Source: Tritrichomonas foetus (lineage: Eukaryota > Parabasalia > Tritrichomonadida > Tritrichomonadidae). From it: a stretch of DNA of 64,000 bases. The position numbers and the translations under genes were made by a program. The stretch lies in the NCBI GenBank assembly GCA_001839685.1, contig MLAK01000816.1, positions 23,025-87,024 on the forward strand, in the 5' to 3' direction. Numbering within the stretch: the stretch's first letter is position 1; every line of letters begins with the position of its first letter. The notes under the pieces were generated by a model. It was not told the DNA's origin, made no database searches, and saw only the letters and a list, made by a program, of their open reading frames with translations. Positions 55,252-64,000 of the stretch are shown here, in pieces.

Positions 55252-56551
55252 AATGATGTGAAAATTTGATGCGCTTTTGAGTCATAAAATGATGATGTGA
55301 TTCCATTTGATGCTTTTTTTCTTTCAAATTTAATCACGGTTTTGAGAGTTTCTCAAACAAAGCAAACTTTTTGAATCAAATAAGGATGATAATTCTTTAT
55401 TTAAATTTCAGAAATATTTCAATTACTGTTTTATAAATTTCACTTTTTTAACCTACAGTTGTAAAATTTTTGACCTCATGGTTATATTTGTCTTTTCAAC
55501 GCAACACAAATTTTCAATTATTTTTATTTTCTAAAATTTAATAAAGATTTCTCATCATGATTAAATCAGAGATGATGCAGTAAGTATCAAATTAGTTTCC
55601 TAATTCACATATCAGATGATGAAAATGAAAGAAATTAAAGGGAGAGGAGAGAAAACTAATTGATATTCGCTCGTTATTTCCATTTTTCATCATTAAATCA
55701 AACTTCAAGTAATTATAACAAAAAGTGCAACTATGCTTTGAAAATTTTCTATGTATTCACTTTTTGTTTTAATGTTTGGGATAAATTTAAGAAATTCTAA
55801 AATATCGCAAAAAATATATTCATGTGTATGTACATTCAATTATTGTAAAGGAATGGCCACTGGAAGATTTTTGCGGGTTTATCGATTTAGCCGATTAAAA
55901 TCACGATTATATTGGAAAAATTCAAAAACTCTTTAAAAAAATTTGATGACGATAAGTTTTCAATGTAAATGGGTTTATCATTGAATGTATTCTATATAAT
56001 TTATTTTAACTGTTAATATCTTAATAAATAAACGATTTTTCTTGGATTTACAGAAGGTAATAGTTATTATATGACATTTTAATATGAATCTATAATTAAA
56101 AATTAGTATTAACCTTTAATGGCGGAAATAAACATTTTTTTTGTTTTTATAATCAAATTCAGGGATTTATTTTGAGTTCCATTGAATTTTCAATCAAACT
56201 TTCTGTCTAACATTTTTGCCATAAACGCATAGAGTCTCCAATTCATTGCATACCTTCCAAACTCCAAAAATTAAAGAAAACTATCTTTTGGTTCTTTATA
56301 TATAACCTCAATTGTGAGAATATATTTATTTTTTGTCTCAGTCATCGTCAATGAGTCCTTGGAGATTTGAGTTTTAACATATAAATATGCTTTATATATT
56401 TATTTTCAATCAAGTATTAGAAATACTGTTGGTCAGTTCAAATCATTAATCCATTGGTCAAAAAAGTACAATTTATCATGAATTTTCCATATAATAATGA
56501 AAAGATAATAATTTATCATTTTTATTTGAGAAAGTTTGTTAAGACAGTTTA
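55252..56551. other. Long intergenic stretch, no gene supported
   Basis: AT-rich. A 61-codon frame at 55751-55936 has no recognisable feature. No repeat or RNA gene seen. Confidence 0.5.
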
Positions 56552-58265
56552 TTATTCTAAAATACCATGTTGACGAAAAATATTCACAATATCATCATAT
56601 CCTTTATCTATCGCAATTGATAAGGGGACTTCATGAATTGGGTTGAGAATGTTTTGGAAATTCATTACATTTGCATTAATATTTGGATGGCTGAGAAGAA
56701 TATCAACAATTTTGGCAAATCTACATTGACATGCGAAATGGAGCGGTGTATCTTTAATATTTATCAAACACCTTTAAAAATAAAATAAAACAATATCATC
56801 TTCAGCATTGATATTGGTTTTTTCATGCTTAGTCAGTATTTCTACTATTTCTATATGCCCGCTGTAACAAGCGTAATGAAGAGGGGTCCGATATATAATA
56901 TTCAATAATGCCATATATAATCATAAAAGTAACTAATATTTTTAATATTCACATCAATATTTGGATGATTAGCAAGAATTGCTACTGTGACAGCATTTCC
57001 AACATTAGCAGCCATCTGAAGAGGAGTTTCTTCATCTTCATTTTGCATATTAACATCAATTCCGTCAATACTTAACAGGAGTTTCACCAGTTCGTTGTTT
57101 CCAGTAGTGGCTGCACAATGAAGAGCCGACAAATAAATCAACTATTACAAACACCATTTTCATTTTTCATATTAATGTCGAAATTAGGAAGTTCAATCAT
57201 AAAATTGATAAGATCAATCATACTGTTTGTACAAGCACAATGCAGAAACTCGCAATTAAATAACCCATCTATTATTAGTTTAGGATTATTATGAACAAAA
57301 TCAATCAAAAAATGAAAATTATAGAATTTGATACTAGAGATCAGACACTTCTCAGTGTATTCAAGGGAGAAAGTATCATGAAGATAAGTAACTATTTCAT
57401 TTCGATGATATTCTATTCCCTTGATTAAAGAATCTTCATCAAATTCTACTTTTAAGTCTTCCAACATATGAATAATATCATAACTTCCTCCAGCAACTGC
57501 AAACAAAGGTAAATTCGAAGTAATTTTCGCATGATTTACAGTTAGATATTTGAATATCTTCATTGATTGAAAGAATGCTGCATACTCATATAAGGTAGGA
57601 TTATTGAAAATAAACCAATTTGATTCAAATGTTGATTTTGTAAGTTTATCATCGATGCTTTTATTTGTCTGTGAAATGTATTCAATGAATTCCTCAACAT
57701 TATCTTCTCTTATCAATTCAGCAATCTTTTCATCACTGTGATTTAATTCTCTTTTCCTTTTAAAGTCCTCATCTGATAAAGAAGAGTTATCTGGTATAAA
57801 TTGATAAAGCAAAGTAGTTTCCTCGAAAAAGTCTGGATCAAGATCCCGAAATTCTGGAAGAAAGTATTTAAATTTATAGAAATCACTATACTTTTTCATA
57901 GTTTGAAGATCAATGCATCTATTTTCAAATAATTTTAGAAGTGTGTATCTATTCCAAAAGAAAATTGAATAAACTTCATGCGAACAGAATGTATTTTGAA
58001 TTTGTTCTTTGTATGAAAGAATGATATCATTAATTAGATTAAATTTATCATTACATATATAGATAAGTCTTTGTAACATATGTAAGAATTGAGTAAATTT
58101 TATTTTGTCCTCCAATATATTTTCTTTGTTGACAATATTCTGAATTTCTTCCAATAGGCTATCATTGTCTTCAGTATGTTGATCCAAAAGCATATCTTGA
58201 ATTGTAATCATGTATTGAACGTTTTTTTCGAATACATTCATAAAATTGTGCAGATATACCTCCAT
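56552..58265 (-). pseudogene. Ankyrin-repeat protein with DUF3447-type N-terminus, broken between repeats
   Basis: ATG 58265 opens 375 codons that form the helical DUF3447-type N-terminal region typical of trichomonad ankyrin proteins, ending in the first ankyrin motifs. The frame is lost near 57140 and resumes at 57135 (ALHCAATTGNNELVKLLL). It is lost again near 56930 and resumes at 56890 with RTPLHYACYSGHIEIVEIL. A third break near 56790 precedes DTPLHFACQCRFAKIVDILL (56767-56552). The breaks fall just before each TPLH motif and are 20-45 bp long, so the repeats themselves are intact. Genuine decay is likely; short introns cannot be excluded but lack trichomonad splice signals. Confidence 0.65.
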
Positions 58266-58389
58266 GATAGACTACATCAAACGAACATGGTCAATATTTA
58301 ACAACAATGGTCAATTAACCAAATTCATAAAAAAATCTATAGATAATGAGAGAGAAAAAAATCAATTACATAATCAACTATATAACGTT

Positions 58390-59061
58390 TTATTCAAATT
58401 TGAAACAGTTGAAATCAAACTCCGACAAATCCTTTAAAATGATAGTTGGATGAGCATCATACTCAGCCAGAGCCTTTTCCAGATCAAGCGATGGATCAGG
58501 CACCATGACAACCGGCATTCCAGCATTATTGGCGCATTTCACACCAGCTGGTGCATCTTCAAAAACCAAAATATTTTGCGGATCGTCAATTCCAATCTTT
58601 TTCATAGATTTCAAAAAGATTTCAGGGTTTGGCTTTCCGAGTGACACTTCATCGCCGCATGTAACGCCATCAAACTGATCGAAAAATTCTTTGTGTGGAT
58701 TTGTTTTCGTGCTGAAGTTGATTCTGTTGCTTCCTGTTGCAAGCGCAAGTGGAATTCCGCGAGTTTTGAAGCCGTTGATCAAGCCTGGGGCGCCTGGAAA
58801 GAGCTTTGCATTACCTAATCGTTTCTTTAGAGCTTGGTCGATTCTGTCAATGATTTCTTCGTCAGAATATGACAATCCGTATTCATCTCTAATCCATGGT
58901 GCAGCCTCGAAGCCGCTTCTGCCCATCAGTCGTAAATGGAATTCGTGCGAAAGAGGATATCCAGTAGCCTCGTGCATAGCATCGACAAAAATTGGTTCGG
59001 TGTCGAGTAAAAGACCGTCGATATCACAAACAACTCCTTTGATTGGATGTTCCCACAACAT
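58390..59061 (-). CDS. HAD-superfamily phosphatase, pseudouridine-5'-phosphatase (HDHD1)-like
   Basis: 223 residues. Motif I DIDGLLLDTE (nucleophile Asp13, Asp15), motif II Thr/Ser in LALATGSNR, the Lys of motif III in LGKPNPEIF, and motif IV VFEDAPAGVKCANNAGM are all present. The cap domain sits between motifs I and II, as in the beta-PGM/HDHD1 class. These enzymes dephosphorylate small sugar or nucleotide phosphates; the pseudouridine-5'-phosphatase assignment rests on overall similarity. ATG 59061 is chosen over the in-frame ATG 33 bases upstream because the family starts near this point. Confidence 0.85.
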   Translation of the reverse strand: MLWEHPIKGVVCDIDGLLLDTEPIFVDAMHEATGYPLSHEFHLRLMGRSGFEAAPWIRDEYGLSYSDEEIIDRIDQALKKRLGNAKLFPGAPGLINGFKTRGIPLALATGSNRINFSTKTNPHKEFFDQFDGVTCGDEVSLGKPNPEIFLKSMKKIGIDDPQNILVFEDAPAGVKCANNAGMPVVMVPDPSLDLEKALAEYDAHPTIILKDLSEFDFNCFKFE

Positions 59062-59495
59062 TTTTGCTTTCTGGAATATTAAAAAGTATATCAAATCTCG
59101 ACTTTTTCAGTATTTATATAGTTTTCATTCAGAATTCACAACCATATAAATACTGAATTCTTGATGTAAGAATAATTAGTATTGAAATCTCGACTTTTTT
59201 TGGGATCATATAGTCAGATGTATTCAAATTTCATGATAGAATATTTTTTAATTGATTTATTGATGAACGATACTTGTAAAATACTCAATTTGATGATGAA
59301 TTTTTCTGGCATCGATAATGGTCGACCAAATTCATTTTCTTATGAAATTTCATTTCACACTTCTCTCACTAAATAGAAATTCCATATCATATAGAGCCTA
59401 TATCCAAGGAATATTTTTTTCAGATTTTAAAACCCCACAATTTTAACGGTTATTTTGAAAGGTCTGGTTGACCTCGAATCAAGAACCATAAAAAC
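59062..59495. other. Divergent promoter region of HAD phosphatase and RNA polymerase I genes
   Basis: 434 bp between two divergent genes. A short imperfect inverted pair lies at 59093-59200: ATCTCGACTTTTT occurs twice in direct order (59094 and 59187), and AGTATTTATA(TA)/(CA)TATAAATACT flanks 59110-59152. These may be shared promoter elements; that is inference. Confidence 0.5.
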
Positions 59496-62400
59496 ATGGA
59501 TCCAGGAGTCCGCTCAGCCATTAAGTCGATTAAATTTTCCACCTACTCGAAGGAGGACATCGAAAAAATTAGTATTATGCCGATTACGAACGGACAAGTT
59601 TTTGATCATTCAGGAAATCCAATAAAAGACGGTGTTTACGATCTCCGCCTCGGATCGACCGAAAATAATCAAGTATGTCAAACATGTGGCCAAAATGCAT
59701 GGAATTGCAATGGGCACTTCGCCAATATCAAACTTACTCGTCGAGTTTATCATCCATTTTATGTGAAAACGCTCGCTTCTTTGCTTTCAGGAATTTGCAT
59801 TCACTGTCACAACACCAGAATGCCACGCCAACTTACTTATCAGGTTACAGATGCTCTAAAATTAATTGCCCGCGGTGAAGTTTTAAGCGGCGACATTTTC
59901 AGCCAGCCTGAAGACACCGACGGTGATATGAAAAAGAGAAATAAGGAAATTAGACATCGAATCAAATCTTTGCCTTTAATTACACCCAGCTCATACATCA
60001 TGCAACAAAGAGCAGCAATTATTAAAGAATTCCTGGCCAAAAATCGAGGAGCAAGAAAATGTTGTTCAAACTGCCAGCATAACAGCCCAGAAATGCGTTT
60101 TTCATCATTCAATTTCGAATTTCAAAAAACTGTCTCAGATTCAAAAGAACCGCTTTATATGTCACCAGACGAAGTTTATTCAATTCTTGACGGTTTTTAT
60201 CAAAACAACAAATCATTTTTCCACGAATTCTTTTCAGATCGAGGACCGTCAATCTTTTTCATCGAGGAGGTTTGCGTTCCACCACCAAAATATCGTCCAG
60301 CAAGCGTTCTTGGTGATAAAGTTAACGCACATCCATCATCTTCTTCTCTGGCAGAGATCGAAAAATCAGAAATTGCTCTAACACGCGCAATTGATGAAGA
60401 CGATAAAGATGCAGTACGAAAAGCAATGAGTAGCTTACAAAATAATGTTAATGCATTTTTCGATAACACTTTAGCTAAGTCAACCAAAAAGCTACCACAC
60501 GGAATTCGTCAAATCCTCGAAAAGAAAGAGGGTCTTTTCCGTAAGAATTTAATGGGTAAACGTGTCAACTTTTCTGCACGTTCTGTTATTGCACCCGATC
60601 CATACATTTCAACAGATGAAATTGGGGTTCCCGAAGTTTTTGCAAAAACTCTTTCTTATCCAGAACGTGTCACTGAATTCAATAAAGACAAGCTCAGTCA
60701 GCTGATTATGAATGGATCTGAAAAATATCCAGGTGCTAACTTTTTCACTAGTGGTGATGGAAGAACAGTTAGACTTCATGGAATGACAGAACAAGAACGT
60801 GGAAAATATGCCAAAATGCTTTATGCAAATGATGGCAATATGCCAATCGTTGTAGGAAGGCATGCAATGGATGGTGATTATGTTTTAATTAATCGTCAAC
60901 CAACACTTCACCGTGTGTCAATTCTTGCCATGCGTTGCAGAATCTTACCAAACCAAAAAACAATTAGAATGCACTATTCAAACTGTGCTTCTTTCAATGC
61001 CGATTTTGATGGTGATGAAATTAACCTTCACTTGCCACAAAATGAACTCGGACGTAGTGAAGCCAGAAATTTATCATTATCATCAATCCATTATGTCACA
61101 CCAACTGCTGGAAATCCAATCAGAGGTCTCATCCAAGATCATGTCGACTCTGGTGCACTTCTCACCATGAAAAACAAGTTCTTCACTAAATCACAATATG
61201 AGCAACTTGTTTTTGCTGCTTTCAGTAACGAACCCGAAGGAAGATTAGTTATGCTTCCACCAGCAATCATATTACCACACCAAATGTGGACAGGTAAACA
61301 AATCATTTCCACATTATTAATTAACTTAACCAAAGATAAAGAACCACTTGAACTTAAGTCAAATTCCAAATTCACAGTCAAAATCTTATCTTCACAAAAA
61401 GAAGAAGCAACAGTTTATGTTCAAGATTCTGAATTAATTCATGGAATTATTGATAAAGCACAATATGGAGCTTCCACATATGGTCTTGTTCATAGCCTCT
61501 TCGAACTCTATGGAAATGACCTTGCAAACAGGTTCCTTACTATGCTCACCAGATTATTCACATTTTACATGCAAACTCACGGTCACACCTGTGGTATTGA
61601 TGATATGATTATTCAAAAGGATGCAGAAAAAGTTCGTAAAGATTTGACGGAACAAATGGTCGATGCCGCTGAAAATGCTGCCAAACAATTTATTGATGAA
61701 TTTGGAAACGAAAACACAAAGGGACTTCCACTCAAACAACGCTTGATGGATATCATTAATAAACCTGGTATTAAAGACCGTTTTGATACATCACAAAAGA
61801 ACGCAATTACGCCATTTGCAACCAAAATTATTGGTGAAATTTTCCCAGGAAAGCTTGCCAAAGTTTTCCCTGACAACTGTCTTCTTTTGATGGCTCAATC
61901 TGGTGCCAAAGGTACTGTTGTCAATGTTTCTCAAATTGCAGCACTTCTTGGTCAACAAGATCTTGAAGGTAGGCGTGTTCCACTTATGGCATCATGTAAA
62001 TCTCTTCCTTCATTTGATCCAATGGATCTTTCTCCAATCGCTGGTGGTTTCATCAGCTCTCGCTTCTTAACAGGCCTCAAACCACAAGAATACTACTTCC
62101 ACTGTATGGCAGGAAGAGAAGGTCTCACTGATACTGCTGTTAAAACTGCCAACACAGGATATTTACAGAGATGCATCATTAAACATATCGAAGGCATTCA
62201 CGCCGCCTATGATGGTACTGTAAGAAACAGTGATGATTCAATCATTGAATTTTTGTATGGTGAAGATGGTATTGATCCAATGAACTCCAAGTATTTAAGC
62301 ACATTCAACTTCATGGAAGATAACTATAAAGCTTACTTATCTAAACTTAAGATTAGTGAACTGTTATCAAAAGTTGAGTGTAATGACGCAATGAAAATAC

Positions 62401-63878
62401 TTGATAGTAATGAACCACGTGAAGATCCAATCCAATCAATCTTCCCACCACATCTTCATGTTGGTGCAGTCAGCGAGAAATTCGAAGAACAATTAAAGAA
62501 ACGCTGCACGGAATTAAATCATATGGAGAATCCAAAGATTGGCTCAGAAAATCTTCGCGCTGTTGCTCTCTTTAACTACTTCAAATCAGTCATCCATCCA
62601 GGTGAAGTTGTAGGTGTTATTGCTGCTGAAGCTATTGGTGAACCAGCTACACAAATGACACTCAACACTTTCCACTTGGCTGGTTATGGTGGTGCAAATG
62701 TCACACTTGGTATTCCACGTCTAAAGGAAGTTCTTATTGTTGCCACAAGAACACCACTTACACCAACTATGACTATTCCATTAAAGACTGAAAGTTTAGA
62801 AGAAGTTGAGAAATTTGTTTCTATTTTCAAACGTGTACCACTTCGTGAAGCTGTTAGTGCATTTACAGTTGCTGAAGACTTTCACGCCAAAAGTGAAACA
62901 AGAAGAGATAGACAAATTACAGTCTCACTTCATTTCATTAAAGATAAACTTAAAGAATGGAATATCGATAATGATTTCCAAATCAGTGTTCTTCGAAGTA
63001 AGTTTGCTTCTACTTTGAAGAAGAGAATTGCTGCTGTTTTCAAATCAACAGGTACTAAAATTGTTGATGTTGAAAATGACACGGTTGCAACAACTGCAAA
63101 CACAAGCCAAAAAGCAGAAGAAATGGGAGCAGATCTTACAAAGAAACGAACAAGGAAAACAGAACAAAATTCTTATGAAAACGAAGAAGATGCAGCTAAT
63201 GCCCAAACTAATGAAGATGATGAAAATCAAGATAAAGAAAATGAAACCATTACAGATGAAAATGTTGTAGCTAAATTTGACAAATCTACAGCAACAATGA
63301 CTGTTTGTTATACAGTTGGTAATGTTAATGTTAAAGTTCTTCTTGAATCAATCGTTGAAAAAGTACTCAATGAAGTCATGATTTATGAAATGCCTGGCGT
63401 TTCAAGAGCAACTTATCAACAAAATAAAGAAAATGGAAGGTATACTGTTTTAACAGAAGGTGCTAACTTTGATAAAATGATTGAAAGAGCCGATATTATT
63501 GATTTCAATCATTTCTATACAAACAATGTTGCTGATATTTTAGATAGATTTGGAATTGAAGCCGCACGTGCAGCAATTATTAAAGAAGTTGCTGCAGTTT
63601 TCTATAGCTATTCAATTTCGGTAGATTCTAGGCACCTTAACCTTATTGCTGACTATGTAACACATACAGGAAATTGGCTTGGAATGAGCAGACACTCAAT
63701 GAAGAGCTGCTCATCACCGCTTCAACAAATGTCATTCGAAACTACTTGTCAATTCTTGACACATGCAACCCTTCATGGTGAAACTGATATGATGAGGTCT
63801 CCATCAGCCTCCTTGACTGCAGGAAACATTGTTAAAGCTGGAACAGGTCTTTGTGAAATACTCGTCCCTTTTGAATAA
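59496..63878 (+). CDS. RPA1: RNA polymerase I largest subunit
   Basis: 1,460 residues. The N-terminus (FSTYSKEDIEKISIMPITN ... FDHSGNPIKDGVYD) and the zinc clamp C-x2-C-x6-C-x2-H (residues 61-75) are characteristic of the Pol I subunit rather than Pol II or III. The metal-A loop NADFDGD is intact (residues 501-507), as is the bridge-helix/trigger-loop region (PATQMTLNTFHLAGYG near 1050). There is no heptad CTD. The protein is shorter than yeast or human Pol I subunits; a highly acidic Asn/Glu/Asp insert (about 1222-1262) sits in the jaw region. It transcribes rRNA genes in the nucleolus. The stop lies in TAAATGATAAA, so the trichomonad UAAA polyadenylation motif overlaps it. Confidence 0.95.
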   Translation: MDPGVRSAIKSIKFSTYSKEDIEKISIMPITNGQVFDHSGNPIKDGVYDLRLGSTENNQVCQTCGQNAWNCNGHFANIKLTRRVYHPFYVKTLASLLSGICIHCHNTRMPRQLTYQVTDALKLIARGEVLSGDIFSQPEDTDGDMKKRNKEIRHRIKSLPLITPSSYIMQQRAAIIKEFLAKNRGARKCCSNCQHNSPEMRFSSFNFEFQKTVSDSKEPLYMSPDEVYSILDGFYQNNKSFFHEFFSDRGPSIFFIEEVCVPPPKYRPASVLGDKVNAHPSSSSLAEIEKSEIALTRAIDEDDKDAVRKAMSSLQNNVNAFFDNTLAKSTKKLPHGIRQILEKKEGLFRKNLMGKRVNFSARSVIAPDPYISTDEIGVPEVFAKTLSYPERVTEFNKDKLSQLIMNGSEKYPGANFFTSGDGRTVRLHGMTEQERGKYAKMLYANDGNMPIVVGRHAMDGDYVLINRQPTLHRVSILAMRCRILPNQKTIRMHYSNCASFNADFDGDEINLHLPQNELGRSEARNLSLSSIHYVTPTAGNPIRGLIQDHVDSGALLTMKNKFFTKSQYEQLVFAAFSNEPEGRLVMLPPAIILPHQMWTGKQIISTLLINLTKDKEPLELKSNSKFTVKILSSQKEEATVYVQDSELIHGIIDKAQYGASTYGLVHSLFELYGNDLANRFLTMLTRLFTFYMQTHGHTCGIDDMIIQKDAEKVRKDLTEQMVDAAENAAKQFIDEFGNENTKGLPLKQRLMDIINKPGIKDRFDTSQKNAITPFATKIIGEIFPGKLAKVFPDNCLLLMAQSGAKGTVVNVSQIAALLGQQDLEGRRVPLMASCKSLPSFDPMDLSPIAGGFISSRFLTGLKPQEYYFHCMAGREGLTDTAVKTANTGYLQRCIIKHIEGIHAAYDGTVRNSDDSIIEFLYGEDGIDPMNSKYLSTFNFMEDNYKAYLSKLKISELLSKVECNDAMKILDSNEPREDPIQSIFPPHLHVGAVSEKFEEQLKKRCTELNHMENPKIGSENLRAVALFNYFKSVIHPGEVVGVIAAEAIGEPATQMTLNTFHLAGYGGANVTLGIPRLKEVLIVATRTPLTPTMTIPLKTESLEEVEKFVSIFKRVPLREAVSAFTVAEDFHAKSETRRDRQITVSLHFIKDKLKEWNIDNDFQISVLRSKFASTLKKRIAAVFKSTGTKIVDVENDTVATTANTSQKAEEMGADLTKKRTRKTEQNSYENEEDAANAQTNEDDENQDKENETITDENVVAKFDKSTATMTVCYTVGNVNVKVLLESIVEKVLNEVMIYEMPGVSRATYQQNKENGRYTVLTEGANFDKMIERADIIDFNHFYTNNVADILDRFGIEAARAAIIKEVAAVFYSYSISVDSRHLNLIADYVTHTGNWLGMSRHSMKSCSSPLQQMSFETTCQFLTHATLHGETDMMRSPSASLTAGNIVKAGTGLCEILVPFE

Positions 63879-64000
63879 ATGATAAATATAATTTTATTAA
63901 ATTGACTATATATATAATTCCTATCTAAAATGTAAATCACTCCTTATTTTTATGCTTTTTTCTTATTTCTGTTTTTCCCTTGCTTATTCACAGTTTCTGC
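63879..64000. other. 3' flank of the RNA polymerase I gene
   Basis: AT-rich flank with the UAAA-type 3'-end motif at the stop codon. Window ends here. Confidence 0.5.

Noticed and set aside
56780..57140. Introns in the ankyrin gene
   Set aside because: The intervening pieces lack trichomonad splice consensus at both ends. Kept as an open question in the findings, not annotated.
1..64000. tRNA, rRNA or CRISPR loci
   Set aside because: No T-loop/cloverleaf pattern, rRNA motif or regularly spaced repeat-spacer array was seen. The 53.7 kb tandem repeat has no unique spacers.

Overview
The window looks like nuclear DNA of a parabasalid protist, most likely a trichomonad such as Tritrichomonas. 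The evidence is an AT-rich sequence, long single-exon genes (the 7 kb TOR gene has no visible intron), a gene with the trichomonad-specific initiator-binding domain, and many Maverick-, MULE- and pogo-type remnants. The species is inferred; no marker gene fixes it.

The window falls into two compartments with a boundary near 31 kb. From 1 to about 31 kb is a graveyard of mobile and virus-like DNA in which almost every coding stretch is broken by in-frame stops and single-base frameshifts. In order it holds: a C19-type ubiquitin protease gene running off the left edge and frameshifted in its His box; a Mutator-superfamily transposase relic; a repeat at about 4.86-5.17 kb with an inverted partner at 22.14-22.48 kb; a decayed run of coiled-coil, proline-rich and capsid-like genes at 5.6-9.6 kb; unrecognised relics at 10.9-13.5 kb; two tyrosine-recombinase relics; two MULE relics; a second virus-like block at 21.5-27.4 kb; and a pogo-like DNA transposon with recognisable terminal inverted repeats and flanking TA dinucleotides (27824-29801), inserted into an older reading frame. 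The two virus-like blocks recall degraded Maverick/Polinton structural genes, but I found no type-B DNA polymerase, packaging ATPase or retroviral-type integrase, so that label is inference.

From 31 kb to the end is a gene-dense host region: an IBP39-like initiator-binding protein, a kinase-like gene that has lost its catalytic Asp and carries one in-frame TGA, a CHD-type chromatin remodeller split by an assembly gap, a casein kinase 1, a small nuclear-type protein, a complete TOR kinase, a right-handed beta-helix protein, a zf-C3Hc3H (KANSL2/INO80D-like) protein, an oxysterol-binding-related protein, a broken ankyrin gene, a HAD phosphatase, and the largest subunit of RNA polymerase I. Several relate to growth control (TOR, Pol I) and transcription or chromatin (IBP39-like, CHD, zf-C3Hc3H). 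Trichomonad genes are transcribed singly, so this proximity need not mean co-regulation.

Most notable: the pogo insertion whose removal restores a reading frame; the inverted repeats that could be ends of a 17.6 kb element; the protease fused to a DNA-binding-like tail; the kinase with a lone TGA; the mis-sized gap in a 15-nt coding repeat; and FRB substitutions in TOR that predict rapamycin insensitivity.
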